The notes: generated from the letters alone by a model not told the origin. A stretch of 64,000 nucleotides of DNA from Clostridium sp. CAG:288 (GCA_000437395.1 FR898180.1:1-64000); one strand, 5' to 3'. Counted from the first letter of the stretch, positions 15,652-23,899 are shown. A program made the numbers and translations.

Positions 15652-18225
15652 TTACTCTTCGTCAAATAAATCAAATAGTGATAATTGCTTTTCTCCAGAA
15701 TTATCTTCAGCTTTAACTATTTCAACAATTTTAGGAGCTTCTTCAACTTTAGTTTTATCGTTTAAGTATTCTCCGTCAAAGTGAACACCTAAAACCGATT
15801 TTGATGAGCCGATATCTAAGTTCTCACGAAGTCCAGAACCTAACAATGTTGTTTCTAAATCGTTTATATTAACAATTTCACTACCTGAATCTGTAGCTAT
15901 AGCAACAAAATTATTTGTATCTTTTTTCTTATATACTTTACTTACAGATACTATGTCCATCGGATTGTTCTTAAATATCTTTACTAATGAAACTTTAGAG
16001 CCTAAGCGTTTAGATGTTTCGATACTTGTAGATTGAATAATGCGAGCACATCTCTTATCAGCAAGCAACAAAAGTTTAACGTGTTCATCGCTATTTAAGG
16101 CAAACATACACGACATATCATATATTTCTTTGCCTTGATTCATAGCTTTGACACCACCGGCTTTAATTCCAACAACAGGAACTTCGTTTTCATTAAATCT
16201 AGATGCTTGACCGTTGGTGTTAACTATAACAATATCCGAATTACCACTTGTTAAAGCGACTGAAACTAATTCATCAGCACCTGTTAAACCAATAGCTCTT
16301 AATGGTCTAGGAGTTAGCTTAGATTGCTCAAATTCTTTAGCTAAAGTTCTCTTGATTTTTCCTTCTTTGGTTAAAAGTGCAAAGTAAACTTTAGGTTCAA
16401 AAGTCGATACTATGAAAGCTTGAATAACTTTTTCATCTGCTGGAAGAGTTATAAGTGTGTTTAAGTGCTTTCCTTCTTCCTTCCATTTACCTTCACTAAT
16501 CATATGAACTGGAATTACAAAGTAACCACCTTTAGATGTAAAGGCAACAACAGAATCGTGAGTTGTAGCAAGTCTTGATAAGACTATTCTATCTCCAACT
16601 TTAATTTTTGGTAAATCATCTATTGGATTTCCGTTAACTGAAGCTTGATAGCTACGGAGATTAGTTCTTTTAACATATCCATCTTTGGTTAAAACAACAT
16701 AGCAATCTTCTTTAGCGATCAATTCTTTAGCATCGATATTTTCGATCTTAATCTTCGAATCGAGAATTGTTGTTTTTCTCTCATTGCCGAACTCTTTAAT
16801 AACTTCTTTTAAGTCTTTAATGATAACTCTATTAAGCTTGTCTTCGTTAGCTAATATTTCGTTAAGTTCTTTTATTTCGTCTTCTAATTGCTCTTCTTCT
16901 TTTTGTAAAGCAGTTACGTCAGTGTTACTCAATCTATAGAGTTGCATTGTAACAATTGCTTCAGCTTGATCTTTCGTAAAATCAAAAGCTTCAATTAATT
17001 TGTTTTTGGAGTCTTCTTTTCCAGAGCTATGTCTGATTATTTCGATAACCTTATCGAGAACAGAAATAGCTTTCATTAATCCACGAACAATTGATAATCT
17101 TGCAGTCTTCTTTTGAATATCAAATTTACTTCTACGGGTAATAACTTCGACTTGATGATCGATATATGCATCGATTATCTCCAAAAGGTTCATCGTTTTT
17201 GGATGTCCCTTGTCTAAAGCGAGCATATTAACTGCAAAAGTTGATCTTAAAGAGCCTTTTTGCCTTAAATAATTCAATGCGGCTTGTGGATTTGAATCTT
17301 TTTTAATATCTAAAACAATTCTAACATCCTCAGTAGACTCATCTCTTACTTCTAAAATATTATCAAGTTTATCATCTACTCTTCTCTTGTCTAAATCAGC
17401 AACAAATTTACTCTTAATTGTTCCATATGGAATGTTTGTAATAATAATTTGATTTGTTGCTTCATCGATATGAACATCGCAATGAACGTAAAATGAACCT
17501 TGTCCAGTTTCATATATTTGTTTTAAAGCTTCAACGTCATCAATTACACCACCAGTTGGAAAATCTGGTCCTTTAATGTAATTTAATAAATCAGCAACTG
17601 TAGCTCTTTTGTGTTCAATTCTATATATGACGGCTTCACATACTTCTTTTAAATTATGGGTTGGAATATTAGTAGCGGCACCGACAGCAATACCTGTAGT
17701 ACCATTAACGAGCAAGTTAGGAAATCTAGCTGGTAATACGTCAGGTTCTAGCTCAGAGTCATCAAAGTTAAGAGACATATCAACAGTGTCTTTTTCTAAG
17801 TCAGCAACCATTAAATCAGATATTTTAGATAATTTTGCTTCAGTATAACGATAAGCAGCTGCAGGATCGTTATCAATTGAACCGTTATTACCTTGGAAAA
17901 CCAAAAGTGGAGCTCTCATTTTCCAATCTTGAGATAAGTGAACCATGGCATCATAAGCACTGCTGTCACCATGTGGGTGGAATTTACCTAAGATGACACC
18001 AACTGTACGAGCACATTTTCTCGTTGGTTTATTGTATGTGTTTCCTTCTGTATACATGGCATAAATAATTCTTCTTTGAACTGGTTTTAAGCCATCACGA
18101 ACATCAGGAATTGCACGGTCTGTAATAACTGCTTTAGCATATCTATTAAAGCAATCAGTTAATACGAGTGGAACATGTTGATTTAATATATTTTCAACAG
18201 TAATTGGTTTAGTTTGCTTTTTCAC
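15652..18225 (-). CDS. parC: DNA topoisomerase IV subunit A
   Basis: The cleavage subunit of topoisomerase IV, which decatenates daughter chromosomes. The 5Y-CAP region holds RAIPDVRDGLKPVQRRI and GKFHPHGDSSAYDAMVHLSQ, with the catalytic Tyr in AAYRYTEAKL. ParC rather than GyrA is indicated by GNNGSIDNDPAA, where GyrA has GQRGNFGS, and by the lack of a clear GyrA box. Six C-terminal beta-pinwheel blades follow. At 857 aa it is slightly longer than usual. It overlaps parE by 17 bases. Location within 10 kb of dif is notable for an enzyme that acts at the terminus, but parE-parC beside plsY is also the standard Bacilli order. Confidence 0.95.
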   Translation of the reverse strand: MKKQTKPITVENILNQHVPLVLTDCFNRYAKAVITDRAIPDVRDGLKPVQRRIIYAMYTEGNTYNKPTRKCARTVGVILGKFHPHGDSSAYDAMVHLSQDWKMRAPLLVFQGNNGSIDNDPAAAYRYTEAKLSKISDLMVADLEKDTVDMSLNFDDSELEPDVLPARFPNLLVNGTTGIAVGAATNIPTHNLKEVCEAVIYRIEHKRATVADLLNYIKGPDFPTGGVIDDVEALKQIYETGQGSFYVHCDVHIDEATNQIIITNIPYGTIKSKFVADLDKRRVDDKLDNILEVRDESTEDVRIVLDIKKDSNPQAALNYLRQKGSLRSTFAVNMLALDKGHPKTMNLLEIIDAYIDHQVEVITRRSKFDIQKKTARLSIVRGLMKAISVLDKVIEIIRHSSGKEDSKNKLIEAFDFTKDQAEAIVTMQLYRLSNTDVTALQKEEEQLEDEIKELNEILANEDKLNRVIIKDLKEVIKEFGNERKTTILDSKIKIENIDAKELIAKEDCYVVLTKDGYVKRTNLRSYQASVNGNPIDDLPKIKVGDRIVLSRLATTHDSVVAFTSKGGYFVIPVHMISEGKWKEEGKHLNTLITLPADEKVIQAFIVSTFEPKVYFALLTKEGKIKRTLAKEFEQSKLTPRPLRAIGLTGADELVSVALTSGNSDIVIVNTNGQASRFNENEVPVVGIKAGGVKAMNQGKEIYDMSCMFALNSDEHVKLLLLADKRCARIIQSTSIETSKRLGSKVSLVKIFKNNPMDIVSVSKVYKKKDTNNFVAIATDSGSEIVNINDLETTLLGSGLRENLDIGSSKSVLGVHFDGEYLNDKTKVEEAPKIVEIVKAEDNSGEKQLSLFDLFDEE

Positions 18226-20155
18226 TGCGCTTTACCTCTTCGAAATAATCTTCTTTATGTGAGAAATCGATGTTGTTAGCAATCCATTCTTTACGTCTTT
18301 CTGGATCTTTACCCATGAATAAATCAACTTTATCTTTACATTCATCGACATCTTCAATAACAAGTTTAATTAAAGTTCTTGTAGACTTGTTCATTGTTGT
18401 TTTGCCTAATTGAGCAGCATCCATTTCACCAAGTCCTTTATATCTTGAAATAGTGTAGCCGCTAGAGAATTCTTTTCTAGCTTCATCTAATTCTTCATCA
18501 GACCAACAATATTTTTCTTTATCCTTTTTAAAGACTCTATAAAGTGGAGGACAGGCGATATAAATGTGACCTGCTTCAATTAATTTTCTCATGTGAGTAA
18601 AGAAGAACGAAATTAATAATGATTGAATATGTGATCCATCATCATCAGCATCGGTCATAATAATAATTTTGCCATAGTGAATATTTTTTATATTAAAGTC
18701 ATCATCATAGCCAGCACCAATAGTTGAAATAAGGGTATATAACTCTTTATTGTCAAGAATTTCATCAGCTTGAGAATCTGTAACATTCTTTGGTTTACCT
18801 CTCAAAGGTAAAATAGCTTGGTGTTCTCTATCACGACATTTTTTGGCTGAACCACCAGCTGAATCACCTTCTACGATAAATAATTCGTTTTCAAGATATT
18901 GCTTGCTTGAGCATGGCGCAAGTTTGCTTGAAAGCATAGATGCATCTTTTCCTGTGCCTTTTTTCTTTCTTTCTTGATCTCTAACTTCTTTAGATTTTTG
19001 ACGAACTGCCATAGCATCTAAAGTCTTTTTAATAATTTGATCAGCATCGTTAGCATGCTCTTCTAAATAGTATGATAATTTAGATTCAATGACATTATCA
19101 ACAGCTGTTGCAGCTGCTTTGGTTCCTAATTTACTCTTTGTTTGTCCTTCAAATTCAAGTAATTTTTCAGGAACTCTACAAGATAGAATGCCACAGAAAC
19201 CTTCTCTAATGTCTTCACCTTCAAGTGTTTTATTTCCTTTAATTAATTTGTGGTTAACTGCATAGTTATTAAAACAGTTAGTTAAAGCCTTCTTTAAGCC
19301 TGTAACGTGATGACCACCATCGATAGTTCTAACACCATTGGTGAAAGAAATAATCTTTTCAGAATAATCATCTTTAAAAAATTGTCCGACAAATTCAGTA
19401 ATAATACCTTGATATTCGCCCTCAATTTTAATAAGTTCACCAATTCCAACTTTACCTTCTGTATGCTTTTTAAAGAATTCGACTAAACCTTCTTTATAAT
19501 AGAAAGACTGATTTCTATCAGTTCTTTCATCCTTAAGATGGAAAGTAACTCCTTTAGTTAAGCAAGCAGAATCATCGATATGATTAGCTATTTTGTTATA
19601 GTCAAAAGTAATATCGTCAAATATTTCTTTATCAGGTAAGAAGTGAACTAATGTTCCTCTTTTATTTGTTGGACCAAGTACTTCCAATTTGCCTTTTTTG
19701 GATCCACCTTTTTCATACTTAACATAGTGATCTAATCCTTCTCTATAGGAGTGGACTTCAAGCCATGAAGATAAAGCGTTAACTACAGCTGAGCCAACAC
19801 CGTGTAATCCACCAGCACTCTTATAGTTTGATTCATCAAACTTACCACCAGCATGGAGAGTACAATAAACCATATCAAAACCAGTCATGTGTTCCTTTTC
19901 ATTCATATCACAAGGAACGCCACGACCTTCATCTAATATGGAGATTGATCCATCTAAATGGATAGTAATATAAATATTTTTTCCATAACCTTCATTGGCT
20001 TCATCGACAGCGTTGTCAATGATTTCCCAAACAAGGTGATGGACACCGTTTGTGTCTGTAGAACCGATATACATACCAGGTCTAGCTCTAACTGGCTCTA
20101 GACCTTTAAGGACTCTCAAGTTCCCAGCATCATAATGTTTGTCTTTATTGCCCAT
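18209..20155 (-). CDS. parE: DNA topoisomerase IV subunit B
   Basis: The ATPase subunit of topoisomerase IV. A GHKL ATP site is visible (EIIDNAVDEANEG, DEGRGVP, GLHGVGSAVVNALS). A TOPRIM domain follows (ENELFIVEGDSAGGSAK, PLRGKPKNV, IIMTDADDDGSHI), and the C-terminus carries ISRYKGLGEMDAAQL. I start at ATG 20155 (648 aa, MGNKDKHYDAGNL...), the usual family opening. The frame continues to a TTG at 20173, but that adds only six residues. It is divergent from plsY. Confidence 0.95.
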   Translation of the reverse strand: MGNKDKHYDAGNLRVLKGLEPVRARPGMYIGSTDTNGVHHLVWEIIDNAVDEANEGYGKNIYITIHLDGSISILDEGRGVPCDMNEKEHMTGFDMVYCTLHAGGKFDESNYKSAGGLHGVGSAVVNALSSWLEVHSYREGLDHYVKYEKGGSKKGKLEVLGPTNKRGTLVHFLPDKEIFDDITFDYNKIANHIDDSACLTKGVTFHLKDERTDRNQSFYYKEGLVEFFKKHTEGKVGIGELIKIEGEYQGIITEFVGQFFKDDYSEKIISFTNGVRTIDGGHHVTGLKKALTNCFNNYAVNHKLIKGNKTLEGEDIREGFCGILSCRVPEKLLEFEGQTKSKLGTKAAATAVDNVIESKLSYYLEEHANDADQIIKKTLDAMAVRQKSKEVRDQERKKKGTGKDASMLSSKLAPCSSKQYLENELFIVEGDSAGGSAKKCRDREHQAILPLRGKPKNVTDSQADEILDNKELYTLISTIGAGYDDDFNIKNIHYGKIIIMTDADDDGSHIQSLLISFFFTHMRKLIEAGHIYIACPPLYRVFKKDKEKYCWSDEELDEARKEFSSGYTISRYKGLGEMDAAQLGKTTMNKSTRTLIKLVIEDVDECKDKVDLFMGKDPERRKEWIANNIDFSHKEDYFEEVKRSEKAN

Positions 20156-20251
20156 ATTAAAACTCGCTTTCAACTTATTTATTATACTATTTATAGCTTT
20201 ATATTTAAAGCCATTTGTAGTATATTATCACACGTAAAAGGAGTAAAAATC

Positions 20252-20986
20252 ATGGCAGTTTTATATACAGTTTTAACGATAATCGGTGCTTTAATTATCG
20301 GATATTTGTTTGGATCGTTCCCAAGCGCTATTTTTATCGGCAAAGTGTTCTATGGGGTCGATGTAAGAACACAAGGCTCACATAACGCTGGGGGCACAAA
20401 CGTAGGAAGAGTCATTGGAAAAAAGGCAGGTATAATTACTATTGCCCTTGATGTTTTTAAAACATTGATTGCAATTTGGCTTGTTTTCTTTATCTTAAAG
20501 TTAACACCTCTTGTTAATTATTTAGTTGATGGTCTTCCAATTGAAGCTATTTATTACTCTACAGGTATCGCCTGTGCGATTGGTCACTCTTTTCCTTGCT
20601 TTGCTGGATTTAAAGGCGGAAAAGCCATGGCTGTATTCTCAGGCTTTGTCTTAGCAACTAACTGGTTATTTGCACTACTAGGCGTTACATTTTTCTTTAT
20701 AATCTTTTACTGGAGAAAATATGTTTCCTTAGCTTCTATCAGTGGTACTTTATTTGTTTTCCTTCTCTCTATTGCACCAGCATTTATTCCAGAAATGAGA
20801 TTTGGTTACTGGTGGTTTGGTCCAGGTTTAGGAATGGCTGAAACATACATTTACATGTTAAGCCTATTAGTATTAGCTTCTTATGTTTGGATTAGACATA
20901 TTCCAAATATAAAGCGTTTAATTAAACACGAAGAACCTCATACAAAGTTTAAAAAGACTCCAAAAATAGAGCATAACGCTAAATAG
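20252..20986 (+). CDS. plsY: Acyl-phosphate:glycerol-3-phosphate acyltransferase PlsY
   Basis: An integral membrane enzyme that makes lysophosphatidate from acyl-phosphate. Family motifs are visible: GYLFGSFPSA near the N-terminus, GSHNAGGTNVGR (phosphate/glycerol-phosphate loop) and CFAGFKGGKAMA. There are about six to seven membrane helices and a basic C-terminal tail. The start is ATG 20252, with AAAGGAG 8 bases upstream. The frame runs open to 20135 but that part is antisense to parE. At 244 aa it is slightly long for the family (about 200). Its stop codon TAG is the first triplet of repeat array C. Confidence 0.95.
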   Translation: MAVLYTVLTIIGALIIGYLFGSFPSAIFIGKVFYGVDVRTQGSHNAGGTNVGRVIGKKAGIITIALDVFKTLIAIWLVFFILKLTPLVNYLVDGLPIEAIYYSTGIACAIGHSFPCFAGFKGGKAMAVFSGFVLATNWLFALLGVTFFFIIFYWRKYVSLASISGTLFVFLLSIAPAFIPEMRFGYWWFGPGLGMAETYIYMLSLLVLASYVWIRHIPNIKRLIKHEEPHTKFKKTPKIEHNAK

Positions 20987-21027
20987 TAGATATTTAGTTG
21001 ATTATTAGTAGTTTATTAGTAATTATT
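20984..21027 (+). repeat. 11-bp phased repeat array, copy C
   Basis: Four units in exact 11-bp register: TAGTAGATATT, TAGTTGATTAT, TAGTAGTTTAT and TAGTAATTATT. The first TAG is the plsY stop codon. A terminator follows 9 bases later. It has the same orientation as copy B at 10559 and the opposite orientation to copy A at 2508-2551. It is not upstream of any gene on its strand, so a simple promoter-operator role is unlikely. Confidence 0.75.
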
Positions 21028-21036
21028 ATATAAATA

Positions 21037-21067
21037 AATAGAGCTCGTTAATTGAGCTCTATTTTTT
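21037..21067 (+). terminator. Terminator after plsY
   Basis: AATAGAGCTC, a 7-base loop and GAGCTCTATT, then TTTT. It probably also serves the convergent pseudogene ending at 21084. Confidence 0.88.
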
Positions 21068-21083
21068 GTTTGACAATTTTATG

Positions 21084-21401
21084 TTATCTTGTAAAGATAA
21101 AGACCATGTTAAAGACAAACATAGCTGAAGCAATGATAATTGCTGCAATCGATAAGCCTTTTCCCTTGCCATATGTGCTATTTGCTCTGTTTAATCCGAT
21201 TCCGCCAAAAATCCATCCTAATAATGGAATAAAGAATGAGCACACAAAGCCTGCAATGGCAAATCCGTTTTTTCCGCCATCAAAGCTATAACTAGACTTT
21301 GATTTTTTGTAAGTGCTTGGAACTGATAATTCCGATCCACACTATGGGCAAACAGAAGCATCATCAACAACTTCACATCCACAATGAGTACAATATTTCA
21401 T
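21084..21401 (-). pseudogene. Zinc-ribbon/DUF4190-like membrane protein broken by one TAG
   Basis: Reading the minus strand from ATG 21401 (ribosome site GAGGTT) gives an N-terminal zinc ribbon MKYCTHCGCEVVDDASVCP, then an in-frame TAG (21342-21344), then CGSELSVPSTYKKS and two hydrophobic helices (GFAIAGFVCSFFIPLLGWIF and LSIAAIIIASAMF) ending at TAA 21084. The stop replaces the residue between Cys-Pro and Cys of the second zinc knuckle (usually Tyr), so one substitution from TAT or TAC explains it. TAG ends other genes here (recN, deoB), so reassignment is unlikely. It is a recent pseudogene, a strain polymorphism or a base error. Without the stop it would encode 105 aa. Confidence 0.8.
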
Positions 21402-21500
21402 TTACATAACCTCGCTTGTGAATATTGTCTAATAACTTAATTCAATTGTCAATAATTATCGAGATTAATTGAATTTTATTTAGTTTTTCTTGCTAAAATA

Positions 21501-21530
21501 AAAAGCTGGAAATAAATCCAGCTTTTTTTT
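21501..21530. terminator. Terminator after yneF
   Basis: AAAAGCTGGA and TCCAGCTTTT around a short AT loop, with A and T tracts on both sides, so it works in both directions. It ends 3 bases from the yneF stop. Confidence 0.88.
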
Positions 21531-21532
21531 AG

Positions 21533-21754
21533 TTATTTTTTTGCTTGTTGTTCCATGGCACGCATAACTGCATTAATTTGTGCCTCAGAAGGTTTACGTC
21601 CCATTTGTTGATACATTGCTTTAATTTGTTCTCTATTAATTGGAGGGTTTTTCTTTAAACCATATTTAAATATTGCTCTAGAAATGAAGAATCCAGCAAC
21701 AAGGCCAACAAATAAGGCAACTATAATAAGCGTAATAGCTAATCCAAGTCCCAT
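21533..21754 (-). CDS. yneF: YneF family (UPF0154) small membrane protein
   Basis: A 73-aa protein with one N-terminal membrane helix (residues 4-25) and a cytoplasmic tail carrying the family signature NPPINREQIKAMYQQMGRKPSE. The function is not established. It is preceded by a TAAAGGAG-type ribosome site. It is the last gene of the rightward-lying efp-spoIIIAH group on this strand. Confidence 0.9.
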   Translation of the reverse strand: MGLGLAITLIIVALFVGLVAGFFISRAIFKYGLKKNPPINREQIKAMYQQMGRKPSEAQINAVMRAMEQQAKK

Positions 21755-21814
21755 AATTTTTTATACTCCTTTACACAAAGGTTAGTATACAAAAAATATC
21801 TTTTTTTTACAACT

Positions 21815-22306
21815 TTAACTTTTAAAGTGTAAAGAAACTGGCAAGCCTTTATTTGTATCATTCATTACTACTTTTATTATATTTACTGCTTTAAGATTAT
21901 CTGGTTCATTTTCATAAACAATAACGTTGATATTATCTACATTAATTTTTACGTATGCTAAAGGATACCCATATTCAGCTAATGTCGTCTCTGTTTTACA
22001 TTCTAAATCATAGTTATTTTTAATATATGATATCTCGTTTAAAATTTCTTCTTTTTCAGCATTTGAACTTGCTTTTACAAGTTTTAACTCTAAATCTTCA
22101 ATGTTTTCACTATAAACATCATTTCTCTCTTTGATCAAAGATTCAAAATAATATGATCTAGCATTAGTAACTTCAGTGGAATTATTATTGTCTGTTTTAC
22201 CTACTTCAATAGCATTAGCTCCACCTTTGGGAATCATAATATAGTAAACACTTAATACTAAAGTCAAAGAAAATACAGATACAAAAGCAACAGCGTGTTT
22301 ATTCAT
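21815..22306 (-). CDS. spoIIIAH: SpoIIIAH-like sporulation protein
   Basis: SpoIIIAH is the mother-cell half of the SpoIIQ-SpoIIIAH channel that feeds the forespore. The N-terminal helix VFSLTLVLSVYYIM (residues 11-24) is almost the family signature. A YscJ/FliF-like domain follows, with coiled SLIKERNDVYSENIEDLE, the AEYGYPLAYVKIN strand and a terminal KVVMNDTN. The length is 163 aa against about 218 in Bacillus; the low-complexity linker is shortened. It lies directly after efp, where Bacillus has the eight-gene spoIIIA operon, but spoIIIAA to AG are absent here. A hairpin overlaps its ribosome site (22313-22345). Confidence 0.87.
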   Translation of the reverse strand: MNKHAVAFVSVFSLTLVLSVYYIMIPKGGANAIEVGKTDNNNSTEVTNARSYYFESLIKERNDVYSENIEDLELKLVKASSNAEKEEILNEISYIKNNYDLECKTETTLAEYGYPLAYVKINVDNINVIVYENEPDNLKAVNIIKVVMNDTNKGLPVSLHFKS

Positions 22307-22318
22307 CTTTTACTCTCC

Positions 22319-22345
22319 TTTTCTATCTTACGAGATGATAGAAAA
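22319..22345 (-). promoter_or_regulatory. Perfect 9-bp hairpin overlapping the spoIIIAH ribosome site
   Basis: On the minus strand TTTTCTATC, a 9-base loop, then GATAGAAAA running straight into the Shine-Dalgarno AAAAGGAGAG ahead of ATG 22306. It could fold in the mRNA leader and modulate initiation, or be a protein-binding palindrome. Confidence 0.5.
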
Positions 22346-22404
22346 GAATATACATATATTTATAATATTTTTTTGTCGATAAAAACAGTTTAGATTCATA
22401 TACT

Positions 22405-22430
22405 AAAAAAAGCCACATTATGTGGCTTTA
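22405..22430 (-). terminator. Terminator after efp
   Basis: On the minus strand AAAGCCACA, a 3-base loop and TGTGGCTTT followed by TTTTAG. It isolates efp from spoIIIAH, which must therefore have its own promoter in 22346-22404 (very AT-rich). Confidence 0.88.
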
Positions 22431-22441
22431 ATTGTATTTTA

Positions 22442-23008
22442 TTAAGCTCTGGAGTCGTATTCGCCTGTGTCAGTTCTAACGATAATATCTGTATCGTTTT
22501 TAACAAACATAGGGACTTTAACTGTATAACCAGTTTCAAGCTTAGCGTCTTTCATTGCTTTATTGATTGTATCGCCTTTAACTGCGTCATCAGTAGCAAC
22601 AACTCTTAATGTAACTTTAACTGGAAGTTCAACACCTATGATTTCACCTTCATAGTAAGTGATTGTAGCAATTGAACCTTCCTTAAGGAAGTTAAGTTCC
22701 CATTGAAGTCTTGACTTTGGAATTGAAACTTGATCGTATGTATCATTATCCATGAAGACAATTGAATCACCATCATCATAAAGATAAGCCATAGCTTTCT
22801 TATCTAAGTAGATGAGAGCAACTTTGTCATCACCATTGAATGTGATATCACTAATTGTTCCTGTTCTTAAGTTCTTGCATTTGATTTTAACGATCATTTG
22901 TCTCATAGCTGTCTTATTATGAGCAATATCAAGAACTGTGTAAAGTTGACCTTCGACTGTGAAATTACGACCTGGTCCGAGGTCGCCGATTTTAACGATT
23001 TCTGCCAT
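22442..23008 (-). CDS. efp: Translation elongation factor P
   Basis: Helps ribosomes form consecutive proline bonds. There are three beta-barrel domains. The C-terminal signature (VKVPMFVKNDTDIIVRTDTGEYDSR) is typical. The start is ATG 23008 with AAAGGAG upstream; the frame extends 24 bases further to no benefit. The domain I loop is unusual: the tip reads HNKTAMRQ around Lys32, instead of PGKG or GRGQ, and is three residues longer than the Bacillus loop. How the tip lysine or arginine is modified, if at all, is unclear. Neighbouring spoIIIAH fits the Bacilli efp-spoIIIA order. Confidence 0.95.
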   Translation of the reverse strand: MAEIVKIGDLGPGRNFTVEGQLYTVLDIAHNKTAMRQMIVKIKCKNLRTGTISDITFNGDDKVALIYLDKKAMAYLYDDGDSIVFMDNDTYDQVSIPKSRLQWELNFLKEGSIATITYYEGEIIGVELPVKVTLRVVATDDAVKGDTINKAMKDAKLETGYTVKVPMFVKNDTDIIVRTDTGEYDSRA

Positions 23009-23034
23009 TTTTAAATAAACTCCTTTTTTCAACT

Positions 23035-23430
23035 TTAAAATTTTATCATATCAAAATAACAAAGTGAATAACCAAAAATAAAATCTGTTAAAATCTCTGA
23101 ACAAAATAAGCTCATAATTGTCGAAATATCTTTTAATTTATCTCCAAAGCCACAAAATGTAGTAATTGAAATTGATATAACTTGAATTACAAGAGCAAAA
23201 ATAACAATAAAGACACGTTTGTTTTTTATTTCTTTAACTTTCTTTTCAAAAAAAGTTAAGGCAAAATAAAATATAATTGTGGCAGGAATAATTATTAAAT
23301 ATGAAAAGTATGGATTTAAAATAACTTTATGATACGAAAAATTAGAAAAATTCAAAGCATATAACGCTTCAATTAAACCTATTTTTAATAATCCCGCTAA
23401 TATAGAGACACTTATTCGTTCTTTAACCAT
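23035..23430 (-). CDS. Small membrane protein, possibly YqhR-like
   Basis: 131 aa with about four hydrophobic helices (near residues 8-28, 45-65, 75-95 and 105-128) and a basic loop FFEKKVKEIKNKR. I do not recognise a motif. In Bacillus the membrane protein YqhR is encoded close upstream of efp, so position and topology make that a possible assignment, but this rests on synteny. It lies 26 bases before the efp start. Confidence 0.55.
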   Translation of the reverse strand: MVKERISVSILAGLLKIGLIEALYALNFSNFSYHKVILNPYFSYLIIIPATIIFYFALTFFEKKVKEIKNKRVFIVIFALVIQVISISITTFCGFGDKLKDISTIMSLFCSEILTDFIFGYSLCYFDMIKF

Positions 23431-23464
23431 AATATAAATATGGTTTATTTATAAAAATTTATAC

Positions 23465-23490
23465 AAAAAAACAAAGCTTTGCAGCTTTGT
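23465..23490 (-). terminator. Terminator after rpmG
   Basis: On the minus strand ACAAAGC, a 6-base loop, GCTTTGT then TTTTTTTGT, 6 bases after the rpmG stop. Confidence 0.85.
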
Positions 23491-23496
23491 AATTTC

Positions 23497-23652
23497 TTAC
23501 TTCTTTTCAACGTGTAATGTTGATTTTTTGCAGTGAGGGCAATATTTCTTCACTTCGAGTCTCTCTGGATGAGTTCTCTTATTCTTAGTGGCAATATAGT
23601 TTTCGTTTTTGCATTCGCTGCAGCGAAGAGTGAGACCAGCTCTTTTTTCCAT
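23497..23652 (-). CDS. rpmG: 50S ribosomal protein L33
   Basis: 51 aa starting MEKRAGLTLRCSECKNENY. Two CxxC pairs (CSEC and CPHC) show it is the zinc-binding L33 form. I choose ATG 23652 because GGAGGT lies just upstream. The frame extends 11 codons further without support. It is monocistronic, with its own terminator. Confidence 0.95.
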   Translation of the reverse strand: MEKRAGLTLRCSECKNENYIATKNKRTHPERLEVKKYCPHCKKSTLHVEKK

Positions 23653-23804
23653 AAATACACCTCCGGACGCATGGTATTGTAACATAATATTGATATAAAC
23701 GCTAGAAAAATTTTTAACTATATCGATTTCTTTTACCCGTTATATAAATAAATACCGCCTTTTTAAACATAATGAATAAGTATAAATAAATTATATCAGC
23801 GGAA

Positions 23805-23818
23805 TGTAAACGCTTTCT
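23805..23818 (+). promoter_or_regulatory. Putative cre (CcpA) site upstream of the MarR/ABC operon
   Basis: TGTAAACGCTTTCT matches the cre consensus TGNAARCGNWWWCA at 13 of 14 positions. It lies 21 bases upstream of the -35 box, a position more typical of CcpA activation than repression. Confidence 0.6.
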
Positions 23819-23839
23819 TAAAACTTATTAAATATTTTG

Positions 23840-23884
23840 TTGACATTTAAATAATGAGTATTATAATTAGTTCGGTTACGAAGT
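23840..23884 (+). promoter_or_regulatory. Promoter and probable MarR operator
   Basis: TTGACA (23840-23845) and TATAAT (23862-23867), 16 bp apart, form the strongest promoter in the window. AGTTCGGTTACGAAGT (23869-23884), an imperfect palindrome, covers the transcription start, fitting autoregulation by the MarR protein encoded next. Confidence 0.7.
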
Positions 23885-23899
23885 ATTTGGAGGTGAATT

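Noticed and set aside
20984..21027. CRISPR array
   Set aside because: Units are 11 bp with no spacers of constant length and there are no cas genes.
21052..21291. 79-codon plus-strand open frame after plsY
   Set aside because: The minus strand here encodes a recognisable zinc-ribbon/DUF4190 pseudogene with ribosome site; the plus frame is its shadow.
21342..21344. TAG read as an amino acid (code reassignment)
   Set aside because: TAG is the normal stop of recN and deoB, and no conserved gene in the window has internal TAG.
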